A stretch of 64,000 bases of DNA, from positions 62,001 to 126,000 of the forward strand of contig NZ_QEOO01000015.1 of assembly GCF_003121585.1 (NCBI RefSeq). Direction: 5' to 3'. Of this stretch, positions 53,469-62,373 are shown piece after piece. Position numbers and translations under genes: made by a program. The notes under the pieces were generated by a model. That model saw nothing but the letters and a program-made list of their open reading frames with translations. It was not told the origin of the DNA and made no database searches. This DNA comes from Nocardioides speluncae. GTDB taxonomy: Bacteria > Actinomycetota > Actinomycetes > Propionibacteriales > Nocardioidaceae. Numbering within the stretch: position 1 is the first letter of the stretch; every line of letters starts with the position of its first letter.

Positions 53469-54878
53469 GTGTATCTGACCCTGACCTCGGCGGCACTGTC
53501 GCCGGACCAGAACGCCACCGACCTCGGCTATCTGCTGCACAAGCACCCGGACCGCGCTCAGGAGTTCGGCGTCACCGCCGGCACCGCGCACGTGTTCTAC
53601 CCCGAGGCCGACGAGCACAGGTGCACGGTCGCGCTGCTGTTGGAGGTCGACCCGATCGCGCTGGTGCGCGGCCGGCGTCGCGGCGGTGGCAGGTCCGGGG
53701 ACGGCCTCACCCTCGGCCAGTACGTCAACGACCGGCCGTACGCCGCGTCCTCGATGCTCGCGGTCGCGCTCGGCAAGGTGTTCCGCACCGCACTCGCCGG
53801 CCGGTGTGACGCCCGGCCGGACCTGGTCGACCGGCCGCTGTCGCTCGACGTACACGTGCCGAGCCTGCCGGGTGGTGCCGAGCTGGTTCGGGACCTGTTC
53901 GAGCCGCTCGGCTGGCAGGTCGACGCGTCGCCGGTCCCGCTCGACGAGACGATCCCGGAGTGGGGGCCGTCGCGGTACGTCGACCTCCGGCTCACCGGCA
54001 GCCAGGTGCTGTCCCAGGCGCTCTCCCATCTCTACGTGCTGCTGCCGGCACTCGATGACGCCAAGCACTACTGGGTCACCTCCGACGAGGTCGACAAGCT
54101 GGTCCGCGCCGGCGAGGGCTGGCTCGCCGGGCACCCGCAGCGGGAGCTGATCACCCGGCGCTACCTCAAGCACCAGCGGGAGCTGGTGGAGACGGCGACC
54201 TCGCGGCTGCTCGAGGCCGAGGACGTCCCTGTCGATCTGGCAGCCGACGAGCCAGCCCCGCGGCCCCTGGTCGCGCTGCGGAAGGAGGCGGTCCTCGCCG
54301 CACTTCAGGAGTCAGGCGCGCAGCGGGTGGTCGACCTCGGCTGTGGCGAAGGAGCACTGCTGCGGTGGCTGATCGACGACGCGCGGTACGGCGAGGTCGT
54401 CGGCGCCGACGTCTCACCGCTCGCCCTGAGCCGCGCCGAGAAGCGGCTCAACCTGGACCGGATGCCGGACACCCAGCGCGCTCGCCTGACCCTGCTCCAG
54501 TCGTCGCTGACCTACCGCGACGACCGGATCGCCGGCTACGACGCGATCGTGCTGATGGAGGTCGTCGAGCACCTCGACCCCGACCGGCTGCCCGCTCTGG
54601 AGCAGACCGTCTTCGGTCATGCCCGGCCGAAGACGGTCATCGTGACCACACCGAACTCCGAGCACAACGTGCGCTACGAGAAGCTCGCCGCCGGCGCGAT
54701 GCGGCACCCGGACCACCGGTTCGAGTGGACCCGGGCGGAGTTCCGCGCCTGGGCCGACGGCGTCGCCGCTATGCACGGGTACGCCACGGCGTACTCCCCC
54801 ATCGGCGAGGACGACCCCGAGGTCGGCCCGCCCACGCAGATGGCGGTCTTCACCCGGCGAGAGGCGGTGGCGACATGA
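53469..54878 (+). CDS. hen1: 3'-terminal RNA ribose 2'-O-methyltransferase Hen1
   Basis: A 469-residue RNA-repair methyltransferase. The N-terminal half, ending near residue 240, is the Hen1 N-terminal domain (ATDLGYLLHKHPDR is its opening signature). The C-terminal half is a SAM-dependent methyltransferase with VVDLGCGEGALLRWL, and LMEVVEHLDPDRLPALE supplies the E-x-x-E-H metal site, with a second His in FGHARPKTVIVTTPN. Hen1 methylates the 2'-OH at a repaired break so that ribotoxins cannot cut again. The start is GTG at 53469. It overlaps pnkp by 4 bp. Confidence 0.96.
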   Translation: MYLTLTSAALSPDQNATDLGYLLHKHPDRAQEFGVTAGTAHVFYPEADEHRCTVALLLEVDPIALVRGRRRGGGRSGDGLTLGQYVNDRPYAASSMLAVALGKVFRTALAGRCDARPDLVDRPLSLDVHVPSLPGGAELVRDLFEPLGWQVDASPVPLDETIPEWGPSRYVDLRLTGSQVLSQALSHLYVLLPALDDAKHYWVTSDEVDKLVRAGEGWLAGHPQRELITRRYLKHQRELVETATSRLLEAEDVPVDLAADEPAPRPLVALRKEAVLAALQESGAQRVVDLGCGEGALLRWLIDDARYGEVVGADVSPLALSRAEKRLNLDRMPDTQRARLTLLQSSLTYRDDRIAGYDAIVLMEVVEHLDPDRLPALEQTVFGHARPKTVIVTTPNSEHNVRYEKLAAGAMRHPDHRFEWTRAEFRAWADGVAAMHGYATAYSPIGEDDPEVGPPTQMAVFTRREAVAT

Positions 54879-57451
54879 GCGAGCTGGCTATCCCCGAGCT
54901 CTGCCTGGTCGTGCTGGTCGGTGCATCCGGGTCCGGCAAGTCCACCTTCGCGCGCCAGCACTTCGGCCAGTACGAGGTGCTCTCGAGCGACTTCTGCCGA
55001 GGCCTGGTGGCCGACGACGAGAACGACCAGGCGGCGACCAAGGACGCCTTCGAGGTGCTCAACTTCATCGCCGGCAAGCGGCTCGCGGCCGGCCGGCTGA
55101 CCGTCGTCGACGCCACCAACGTGCAGCCCGACGGCCGGCGCCAGCTGGTCGAGCTGGCCCGCGCGCACGACGTACTGCCGGTCGCGATCGTGCTCGACCT
55201 GCCGGAAAAGATCGCAGTGGCCCGCAACGCCGAGCGGCCGGACCGCGACTTCGGCGCCCATGTCGTACGCCGTCAGCGCGACCAGCTGCGGCGCGGGTTG
55301 AAGCGGCTGACCAAGGAGGGCTTCCGGAAGGTGCACGTGCTCTCCTCGGTCGAGGAAGTGGACGCAGCCACGATCGTGCGCGAGCGGCTGCTCACCGACT
55401 TCACCGACCAGCACGGGCCGTTCGACGTGATCGGCGACATCCACGGCTGCCGGTCCGAGCTGGAGACGCTGCTGACCAAGCTCGGCTACGCGATCGTGCG
55501 CGACGACGAGGGGCGGCCCGTCGACGCCGTACATCCCGAGGGGCGGAAGGCGGTCTTCGTCGGCGACCTGGTCGACCGCGGCCCGGACTCGCCCGGCGTA
55601 CTCCGGCTGGTGATGGGCATGGTCGGCGCGCGCCACGGGTTCTGCGTGCCCGGCAACCACGAGAACAAGCTGGTCCGGGCGCTGCAGGGGCGCGACGTGA
55701 AGCGCAGCCACGGCCTGGAGGAGACCCTCGACCAGCTCAGCCGCGAGACCGAGGAGTTCCGCAAGGAGGTCGAGCGGTTCTGCTACGACCTGGTCTCGCA
55801 CCTGGTGCTCGACGACGGGAGGTTGGTCGTCGCGCACGCCGGGCTGAAGGAGGCCTACCACGGCCGCGCGTCCGGCCGGGTCCGCAGCTTCGCGCTGTAC
55901 GGCGACTCGACCGGCGAGACCGACGAGTTCGGGCTGCCGGTGCGCTACCCGTGGGCCAACGACTACCGCGGCCGGGCGATGGTCCTCTACGGCCACACGC
56001 CCACGCCGGAGGCGGAGTGGGTCAACAACACGATGTGCCTGGACACCGGCTGTGTCTTCGGCGGCAGGCTCACCGCGCTGCGCTATCCGGAGAAGGAGGC
56101 CGTGGACGTCCCGGCCGAGCAGGTCTGGTACGAGCCGGTGAAGCCACTGGCGCCGTCGCCGGGCGCTGTCGTCGAGCGCGCCCACGACCAGCTCGATATC
56201 GAGGACGTCCTCGGCAAGCGGGTGATCGAGACCGCGTACCACGGCCGGGTCACCGTCCACGAGGAGAACGCGGCCGGTGCGCTGGAGGTGATGAGCAGGT
56301 TCGCGCTGCACCCGCGCTGGCTGCCGTACCTGCCGCCGACGATGTCGCCGGTCGCCACCTCCGCGCGGCCCGACGTACTCGAGCATCCGGACGAGGCGTT
56401 CGCCGGGTACGCCGCGCTCGGCGTCACCGACCTGATCTGCGAGGAGAAGCACATGGGCTCCCGCGCCGTTGTCCTCGTCTGTCGCGACGAGGACGCCGCC
56501 GGCAGGCGGTTCGGCGCGGGTGACGGTGAGACCGGCGCGGTCTACACCCGGACCGGACGCTCCTTCTTCTCCCCCGGCCTCACCGAGGAGCTGCTCGCCG
56601 GGGTGCGCGAGTCGGTTGGCAAGGCCGACCTGTGGACCGAGCTCGACACCGACTGGCTGCTGCTGGACTGCGAGCTGCTGCCGTGGTCGGCGAAGGGCGG
56701 TGAGCTGATCCGCAACCAGTACGCCGGCGTCGGCGCGGCCGCCCGGACTGCCCTGCCCAATGCCGTGATCGGGCTGGTGCAGGCGCAGGCGCGCGGCGTC
56801 GACATCGGCGATCTCGGCGAGCGGACCGCGCTCCGCGCGATGAACGCGGATGCCTTCACCGCGGCGTACCGACGCTATGTCTGGGAGACCGGCGTCGACC
56901 TGCCACCAGGGGAAGCCCATCTGGACGGGGTCAGTATCGCGCCGTTCCAGGTGCTCGCCACCGAGGGCCGGACCCATGTCGAGACCGACCACGGCTGGCA
57001 CCTCCGGATCGCCGATCGGCTGGTCGAGGCCGCGCCGGAACTGTTCCGGACGACTCGACGGCTGCGGGTCGACACCGGCGCCCCGGAGTCGACCGCAGCC
57101 GGCGCCGCATGGTGGGAGGCGATCACGGCCGACGGTGGCGAGGGCATGGTGGTCAAGCCGTACGCCGGCCTGGTCCGCACCAAGAAGGGCGGGCTGGTCC
57201 AGCCGGGGATGAAGGTCCGCGGCAAGGAGTACCTCCGGATCATCTACGGCCCCGACTACACCGCGCCCGAGCACCTCGCTCGGCTCCGCGACCGCAATCT
57301 CGGCCACAAGCGGTCCCTCGCGCTGCGCGAGTACGCGCTCGGGCTGGAGTCGCTGACCCGGTTCGCCGGCGGCGAGCCGCTGTGGCGGGTCCACGAGCCG
57401 GTCTTCGCCGTACTCGCGCTGGAGTCGGAGCCCGTCGACCCTCGCCTCTGA
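54875..57451 (+). CDS. pnkp: Polynucleotide kinase-phosphatase-ligase (Pnkp)
   Basis: An 858-residue three-domain RNA-end repair enzyme. The kinase P-loop is GASGSGKS at 16-23. The metallophosphatase has GDIHGC at 187-192, GDLVDRGPDS at 230-239 and GNHE at 260-263. The ligase-like adenylyltransferase has EKHMGSRA with the nucleophile Lys525. In the known bacterial pathway Pnkp and Hen1 form a complex that heals, seals and marks broken RNA such as toxin-cut tRNAs. The ATG at 54875 overlaps the hen1 stop. Confidence 0.97.
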   Translation: MSELAIPELCLVVLVGASGSGKSTFARQHFGQYEVLSSDFCRGLVADDENDQAATKDAFEVLNFIAGKRLAAGRLTVVDATNVQPDGRRQLVELARAHDVLPVAIVLDLPEKIAVARNAERPDRDFGAHVVRRQRDQLRRGLKRLTKEGFRKVHVLSSVEEVDAATIVRERLLTDFTDQHGPFDVIGDIHGCRSELETLLTKLGYAIVRDDEGRPVDAVHPEGRKAVFVGDLVDRGPDSPGVLRLVMGMVGARHGFCVPGNHENKLVRALQGRDVKRSHGLEETLDQLSRETEEFRKEVERFCYDLVSHLVLDDGRLVVAHAGLKEAYHGRASGRVRSFALYGDSTGETDEFGLPVRYPWANDYRGRAMVLYGHTPTPEAEWVNNTMCLDTGCVFGGRLTALRYPEKEAVDVPAEQVWYEPVKPLAPSPGAVVERAHDQLDIEDVLGKRVIETAYHGRVTVHEENAAGALEVMSRFALHPRWLPYLPPTMSPVATSARPDVLEHPDEAFAGYAALGVTDLICEEKHMGSRAVVLVCRDEDAAGRRFGAGDGETGAVYTRTGRSFFSPGLTEELLAGVRESVGKADLWTELDTDWLLLDCELLPWSAKGGELIRNQYAGVGAAARTALPNAVIGLVQAQARGVDIGDLGERTALRAMNADAFTAAYRRYVWETGVDLPPGEAHLDGVSIAPFQVLATEGRTHVETDHGWHLRIADRLVEAAPELFRTTRRLRVDTGAPESTAAGAAWWEAITADGGEGMVVKPYAGLVRTKKGGLVQPGMKVRGKEYLRIIYGPDYTAPEHLARLRDRNLGHKRSLALREYALGLESLTRFAGGEPLWRVHEPVFAVLALESEPVDPRL

Positions 57452-57457
57452 TCGGCC

Positions 57458-58096
57458 CTACTGTCCCGCGGCGAGATCCTCACAGATGCGCCAGGTCTCG
57501 TCGCGGATGAGCTTGGCATCGTCGTCCGCGAGACCCTTCACCTTCGTCTCGATGCCGACCGGGTCCTGCCGCAGCAGCGCGATTAGGAAGACGCAGGCGG
57601 CCAGGTAGGAGCCGGCGGCCGACGGGTGGCTGCCGTCGGAGTCGTGCAGCGCTGGCTCGTCGTGGGTGCGGAGGAACCGCTCCCAGACCATCCCGACGGG
57701 GACGAGCGTCACGCCGAGCTCTGCGGCGATGCTCGCGTACGCCGTGGTGATCGCGGCCTGACCGTCGGGCTGGTTCAGCCGCGTCCAGGTCATGTAGAGC
57801 ACGGTCTCCGCTCCGGCCGACGTGATCAGCTCATGCATCTCCCGGACGTTCTCGTGCATCCGCTTGGCGTTCTTGCCCGGCAGCGTGCTCTGCTCCTGGA
57901 GGACGACGACGTCGTACCCGCCGGACTCGAGCGCGGCGGCAACCGCACCCGAGTTGAGGTGCTGGCGCAGCGACGCCCCGCCGGCCTGGATCAGCTTGTG
58001 CTGGAGCGTGATGCCACGCTCCCTGGCGAGGCCGGACACCAACCCGGGCAGGTTGTTGCGCGCCGTGAAGCTGTTGCCGACGAAGAGGATCCGCAC
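57458..58096 (-). CDS. SGNH/DUF4886-like hydrolase
   Basis: A 212-residue protein beginning VRILFVGNSFTARNNLPGLV, with a GNS serine block, GYDVVVLQEQST, MTWTRLN and HDSDGSHPSAAGSYLAACV for the catalytic Asp and His. This is the pattern of the DUF4886 branch of SGNH hydrolases. No signal peptide is present. Substrate unknown. The start is GTG at 58094-58096. It converges with pnkp by a 6-bp gap and is divergent from the XRE gene. Confidence 0.82.
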   Translation of the reverse strand: MRILFVGNSFTARNNLPGLVSGLARERGITLQHKLIQAGGASLRQHLNSGAVAAALESGGYDVVVLQEQSTLPGKNAKRMHENVREMHELITSAGAETVLYMTWTRLNQPDGQAAITTAYASIAAELGVTLVPVGMVWERFLRTHDEPALHDSDGSHPSAAGSYLAACVFLIALLRQDPVGIETKVKGLADDDAKLIRDETWRICEDLAAGQ

Positions 58097-58128
58097 CGCG
58101 CGAATCTACTACCGGCGGTCCGCTAAAG

Positions 58129-58148
58129 TTGTGACAGTACCGTCACAA
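58129..58148. promoter_or_regulatory. Palindromic operator candidate before the XRE gene
   Basis: TTGTGAC-N6-GTCACAA (58129-58148) has perfect 7-bp arms. It ends just before the AAGGAGG ribosome site of the XRE gene, so a bound repressor would block transcription. Autoregulation by the XRE antitoxin-like protein is the simplest reading. Confidence 0.7.
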
Positions 58149-58158
58149 GGAGGCCTGT

Positions 58159-58509
58159 GTGACTTCGAACGCCGTAGCCGAGCTCGGTGCCGCCGTGCGC
58201 GCCGAGCGGAAGCGTCGTGGCCTGACGCAGCAAACTCTCGCCGAGAGGGCCGGCGTCTCTCGCGAGTGGCTGAGCCGCCTCGAGAACGGTGCGCCGCGGC
58301 TCGAGGTCGACAAGGTCCTCCGGACTCTCAGCGTCCTGGAGATCAAGCTGGTCGCGGCAGATGCACGGCCGACGCAGCGCGACATCGCGTTGGCACAGTC
58401 GATCGCCTGGTCAATGTCCCTGGAGGCGCAGGGCCTCACTGACGACGGCTTCAACAAGGTCCTGGACAAGATCGTCGCGCATCGCCAGGCGCACCCCGAC
58501 GTGGCATGA
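58159..58509 (+). CDS. XRE-family HTH protein (antitoxin-like)
   Basis: A 116-residue protein with a Cro/CI HTH (AAVRAERKRRGLTQQTLAERAGVSREWLSRLENGA) and a short C-terminal helix pair. It resembles HipB-type antitoxins. The GTG start has AAGGAGG 5 nt before it. Its TGA stop overlaps the ATG of a broken Fic gene (ATGA), which is the coupling usual for toxin-antitoxin pairs. The gene looks intact, so the antitoxin has outlived its toxin. Confidence 0.85.
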   Translation: MTSNAVAELGAAVRAERKRRGLTQQTLAERAGVSREWLSRLENGAPRLEVDKVLRTLSVLEIKLVAADARPTQRDIALAQSIAWSMSLEAQGLTDDGFNKVLDKIVAHRQAHPDVA

Positions 58510-58977
58510 CCGACGATGGACAAACACCGGTTGATCCCGATGCGGCCCAAGATCTGACCCCCGAGTTCTCTCAGATCCGCACCCGCGACGAGCTCAACGA
58601 GGCCGAGGCATAGAACATCACCGATGCCGTGATCTGGCACGATCGGCATCGCTCCGATGCAGATCCAAGAACAAACCCAGATCCTGCTCGGTGACGTCAG
58701 CGACTGGATCGATCATCAGACCTACGCCGCAACCGAGATCGGCGTCAGGTTCCACCACCGGCTGGTGTTCATCCATCCCTTCGTCAAGGGCAACGGCCGA
58801 CATGCGCGGCCGCAAGCGCACTCGCAGGAGCACTCGGTCTGGGCTACGACCACTTCTCGTGGGGCGCCCGAAGCGGCCGGCCGGCCGAGGAGGCGCGCCG
58901 CCGCTATCTCATCGCGCTACGCGAGGCGGACATGGGCGACTACCGCGCTCTTCTCGAGTGCCGGTCGACTGAGCGCA
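58506..58977 (+). pseudogene. Broken Fic-domain toxin gene (mobile mystery protein B-like)
   Basis: The first frame starts at the ATG overlapping the XRE stop, reads RTRDELNEAEA and then hits TAG at 58611. A second frame gives FHHRLVFIHPFVKGNGRHAR, containing the Fic motif HPFxxGNGR. The first frame resumes with LGYDHFSWGARSGRPAEEARR and ALREADMGDYRALLE. These are the expected blocks of a mobile mystery protein B-type Fic protein, but the central part between the N-terminal block and the WIDHQTY...EIGVRFHH helix is missing. Nonsense, deletion and frameshifts show it is inactive. Confidence 0.85.
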
Positions 58978-58980
58978 CAG

Positions 58981-59487
58981 TCAACCGAGGTAGCGCACGG
59001 CCTCGGCGGGTACGCCGACGGCGAGAGTCGCTGGCGGGACGTCCTTGGTGACGACGGCGCCGGCGCCGATGACGGAGTCCGCGCCGACGGTCACGCCTTG
59101 CAGGATCGTCGCGCCGGCGCCGACCCAGACGTTGCGCTCGATCCGGATCGGGGCCGAGGTGATGCCCCGGCGACGCGAGGCCGGGTCGCTCGGGTGGCCG
59201 GAGCTGATCAGGCGGACGCCGGGGCCGATCATCACCTCGTCCTCGATGTCGATGCCGCCGATGTCGTTGAGCTGACAACCCTGGTTGATGAAGACGTCGC
59301 GGCCGAGGCGGATGTTGATGCCATGGTCGGAGTACACCGGCGGAATCAGCCGAAAGGTCGGGTCGACGGGCTGGCCGGTCAGCTCACTCCACGTCGCCTG
59401 GATCGCGTCCTGGTCGTCGTACGGCAGCTTGTTGAGCTTCTCGGTCACCCGGATCGCTCGTTCGACCCGTTCCCGGAAGGAAGTCAC
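58981..59487 (-). CDS. Hexapeptide-repeat acetyltransferase (maltose/galactoside O-acetyltransferase type)
   Basis: A 168-residue left-handed beta-helix enzyme. FRLIPPVYSDHGINIRLGRDVFINQGCQLND contains the entry of the helix, and MIGPGVRLISSGHP supplies the catalytic His region. The hexapeptide rungs continue in VWVGAGATILQGVTVGADSVIGAGAVVTKDV. It transfers acetyl from acetyl-CoA to a sugar or similar acceptor. The GTG at 59485-59487 is chosen for its GGGGGAG ribosome site 5 nt upstream. Confidence 0.9.
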   Translation of the reverse strand: MTSFRERVERAIRVTEKLNKLPYDDQDAIQATWSELTGQPVDPTFRLIPPVYSDHGINIRLGRDVFINQGCQLNDIGGIDIEDEVMIGPGVRLISSGHPSDPASRRRGITSAPIRIERNVWVGAGATILQGVTVGADSVIGAGAVVTKDVPPATLAVGVPAEAVRYLG

Positions 59488-59575
59488 AGTTCTCCCCCTC
59501 AATCCTCGTCAGGTCATCTTCGCAGCCGCCCGCGAACGCCAGCGGAACCCAAGGTCGCCGTGCGACTCTGAGGAG

Positions 59576-60484
59576 ATGGAGCCGTCCGATGGCGAGCTCG
59601 TACTGGCCGCACAAGCAGGTGACGCGGAGTCGCTGACCGCGTTGCTGATGCGGCATCGCGCCGCGATGCACGCGGTGGCGGTTGCGATGCTGGGCCCGGG
59701 TCCGGACGTCGAGGACGTGGTGCAGGACGCCTCGCTGGTCGCACTCACCGGCATCGGAAGGATCAGGGACCCATCGCTCGCACGGTCATGGTTGACCGGG
59801 ACGACCCGCAACCTGGCGCGCGCCCGAATCCGCCGCCGCGAGCCGCTGCCCGCCGACCTCACCCACCTTCCCGCGCCCGACGACCTGGACCGCCGGATCG
59901 AGGAAGCGGCGCTGCGGGACTGGGTCTGGGAGGCGATGGGTGGGCTGTCGGAGCCGCTGCACGACGTCGTCGTACTGCGCTACTTCAGCGAGGCAGCGAG
60001 CTACGACACGATCGCGGCCACGCTGGGCATCCCCGTCGGCACCGTGCGCAGCCGCCTGTACGACGCCCGCCGCGCCCTCGTCGCTCGGCTGCGTGCCCTC
60101 GACACCGCGGCCGCCGACGACCACTCCCGGGTGACGCGAGAGCGCGAGGAGCAGTTCACCGCCATCGTCGACGAGTACAACCTCGGCCAGGAGCCCGCAC
60201 TGCTGGCCGGCGCGCTGGCCGACGGAGCCCGGCTCACCGCGGCCGGCACCGATGCCGTGTTCGTAGGCCCGACCGCCATCGCCCGCAGCCTGGCCGAGGA
60301 CCTCGAGGCCGGGGTCCAGCTGACCCTCCTCCGCGTCGTTGCCGGCGTCGGTCTCACCGTGGTCGAAGGCATCTTCCGGAACCCCACCGAGTCGCCGGAC
60401 CACTGCCCGCCCCTCACGACGCAGATCTACCGACACCGCGGCGAGGAGATCGTCAGCCTCCATCTGACCTACTCGTCCGGCTGA
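59576..60484 (+). CDS. SigJ-like ECF sigma factor with a C-terminal SnoaL-like domain
   Basis: A 302-residue protein. Region 2 (LTALLMRHRAAMHAVAVAMLGPGPDVEDVVQDASLVAL) and region 4 (LSEPLHDVVVLRYFSEAASYDTIAATLGIPVGTVRSRLYDARR) are followed by about 120 residues with a nuclear-transport-factor-2-like pattern (FVGPTAIARSLAEDLEAGVQL). Such C-terminal domains are typical of ECF41 and SigJ groups and regulate the sigma factor without an anti-sigma protein. The ATG at 59576 has GAGGAG just upstream. Confidence 0.9.
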   Translation: MEPSDGELVLAAQAGDAESLTALLMRHRAAMHAVAVAMLGPGPDVEDVVQDASLVALTGIGRIRDPSLARSWLTGTTRNLARARIRRREPLPADLTHLPAPDDLDRRIEEAALRDWVWEAMGGLSEPLHDVVVLRYFSEAASYDTIAATLGIPVGTVRSRLYDARRALVARLRALDTAAADDHSRVTREREEQFTAIVDEYNLGQEPALLAGALADGARLTAAGTDAVFVGPTAIARSLAEDLEAGVQLTLLRVVAGVGLTVVEGIFRNPTESPDHCPPLTTQIYRHRGEEIVSLHLTYSSG

Positions 60485-60518
60485 GCGAACTTTTCGCTCG
60501 CCGGCGACACCAGTAGGC

Positions 60519-61340
60519 ATGACAACCAGCACCTACTCCACATTGAGCTCCCTCGGCGGCTTCCCGTTCCCGGTCTTCGTCAGCCGCGGTTCGGAGGAGC
60601 GCGGACGGTCCATCGCCACCCGAGCTGCCGACGCGATCGACTGGCTCGGCCAGGTCACCGGCAAGCGTCGGCGGCCGACCCTGGTGGTCGCCGACGAGCA
60701 GGACTGGCCGAGCGTCTGCGAGGTGCCGATCTACGGGATGATGTTCTCCGTCCCGGACAAGCTCGGCACCTCGCCGACCCCGGCCGCCTGGTGGTCGACG
60801 TACGCCGGCGCGTTGCGACCGCACCTGAGCGACCCCATCCGAGCCAGGCTCGGTGCCGCGTTCGGAGAGCCGCCCGACTACACCGGCATCGCCGACCTGA
60901 TCATCACCCACGAGGCGACCCACCTGTTCCACGAGATCCACCCGGTCACCTGGGCCTCCGAGTTCCCCGCCGACTGGGTCATGGAGCTGTTCGCCAATCT
61001 CGGCATGCACGGGTACCTCGCCACCAGGGACCCCGATGGCCTGCATCTGCTGGCCGCTATGGCCGAGGCCACGCTCGAGGCCGGACACCAGATCTGGGAC
61101 CTGCAGGAGCTGGCGCGGATGGGCGACAGCATGCAGGCCAGCGTCACCAACTACGTCTGGTACGAGTTCCGGCTGATCCGCCTCGCCGCGCAGCTGTGGG
61201 AGGCCGGCGGCGACGACGTGCTTCGCGACTACCAACGACTGCTCGGTCACCCGGACCTGACCCACGGCCAGATCGTCGAGCGGCTGTTCCGGCTCGAGCC
61301 AGCGGTGGCCGGTGCGATCAGCCGCTGGCCGGATCCCTGA
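60519..61340 (+). CDS. HEXXH metallopeptidase-like protein, unknown
   Basis: A 273-residue soluble protein with LIITHEATHLFHEIHP, an HEATH zinc-binding HEXXH motif, followed 20 residues later by EFPADWVMELFANLG with a possible third Glu ligand. The layout is gluzincin-like. I do not recognise a named family. It starts 35 bp after the SigJ-like gene in the same direction and may be part of its operon. Peptidase activity is inferred from the motif only. Confidence 0.7.
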   Translation: MTTSTYSTLSSLGGFPFPVFVSRGSEERGRSIATRAADAIDWLGQVTGKRRRPTLVVADEQDWPSVCEVPIYGMMFSVPDKLGTSPTPAAWWSTYAGALRPHLSDPIRARLGAAFGEPPDYTGIADLIITHEATHLFHEIHPVTWASEFPADWVMELFANLGMHGYLATRDPDGLHLLAAMAEATLEAGHQIWDLQELARMGDSMQASVTNYVWYEFRLIRLAAQLWEAGGDDVLRDYQRLLGHPDLTHGQIVERLFRLEPAVAGAISRWPDP

Positions 61341-61467
61341 CCTGCGGCGAACCTCGACGGGGGCGATCTACGTCTTATTCGATGTGGGCCGAACGGTGGC
61401 GGAAAGTAAAGCCGACCTGACAGCATGGCCCGCTGGCATCGGGGCCGAGACGGGGAGGACTGTGACT

Positions 61468-62373
61468 GTGGCGCAGGATCGGGAACAGCAGGTACTGACC
61501 GGACTCTACGAGCCACCGGGCCGTCGCGAGGAGAAGCGCCATCTGCTCCGGCTCTCGTTTCTGCCGTGGATGCTCGCGCTCTACCTCTTCACGCCGCGCT
61601 ACCGGTTGGGCAAGCCCGATCCGGTGGTCGAGGGCGCCCACCGCTGGCGGACCATCCTGGCGATCGCGATCGGCGTACTGGCGACCATCCCGTACCTCGC
61701 CGGGCCGGCCGACGCCGAGAAGGTCTACAACGGCGTCGTGGGTGACGGGTTCACGACCGCAGCGGCCGCGATCCCGCTGTTCCTCATCGCGTGCGGAATC
61801 CTGGTGTGGGCCGCCGGGCCACACTGGAGGCCGGCAACGATCCGGCAACTGCTGCGGCCGCTGGCCGCCCTCGGCGCGCTGGTCCTGATCTTCGGCTTCT
61901 GGGTGCTGATGATCGTGCTGGTTCTCGCCGACTCCAACGGCCAGGCGTACGAGGACTGGGGCCCGGCCGCGAAGGCGGCGTTCATCATCCCGATGCTCTG
62001 GTTCATCCCGCTGCTGCTGGTGAGCACCTGGCTGATCCTGCGGCACCTGTTCAACGCGGTCGACGGGCACCCGCTGCTGCCGCCCCTGTTCATAACGCTG
62101 GTGGCCTGGTGGGCGGTCCTGCAGAAGCTGATCCTCACCAGCGATCTGCGCCCGCTGCTGCTCGACGTCGGTCTCGGGATCGGCGGCGCGCTCACGCTGA
62201 CGGCGCTGTCCGCGTGGGAGGTGTCCCGGCTCGCCGGCCGCGGTGTCACGCTCCGCAGCGGACCGTTCCCGACGTGGGACCCACCGCCCCCTCCGCCGCC
62301 ACCCGGCCCGCCGATGCAGTACGGCGGTCAGTACAACCAGCACGGCCAGCCGCCCCCGCCGTACCGTCGCTGA
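61468..62373 (+). CDS. Polytopic membrane protein with Pro-rich tail
   Basis: About 301 residues with six or seven membrane helices (for instance TILAIAIGVLATIPYLAG, TAAAAIPLFLIACGILVWAAG, LGALVLIFGFWVLMIVLVLA). The end is a Pro/Gly/Tyr-rich cytoplasmic tail (WDPPPPPPPPG, QYNQHGQPPPPYRR). I do not recognise the family. The GTG at 61468 is chosen for GGGGAGG 9 nt upstream; a GTG at 61462 is also possible. Its stop codon TGA begins the following repeat array. Confidence 0.72.
   Translation: MAQDREQQVLTGLYEPPGRREEKRHLLRLSFLPWMLALYLFTPRYRLGKPDPVVEGAHRWRTILAIAIGVLATIPYLAGPADAEKVYNGVVGDGFTTAAAAIPLFLIACGILVWAAGPHWRPATIRQLLRPLAALGALVLIFGFWVLMIVLVLADSNGQAYEDWGPAAKAAFIIPMLWFIPLLLVSTWLILRHLFNAVDGHPLLPPLFITLVAWWAVLQKLILTSDLRPLLLDVGLGIGGALTLTALSAWEVSRLAGRGVTLRSGPFPTWDPPPPPPPPGPPMQYGGQYNQHGQPPPPYRR

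Noticed and set aside
54365..54874. Upstream extension of Pnkp
   Set aside because: It overlaps the methyltransferase domain of hen1 in another frame and lacks protein-like features; MSELAIPELC at 54875 precedes the P-loop at the normal distance.
58506..58977. Intact Fic gene through programmed frameshifting
   Set aside because: An in-frame TAG and the loss of the central helices cannot be explained by one programmed shift, so it is treated as a pseudogene.
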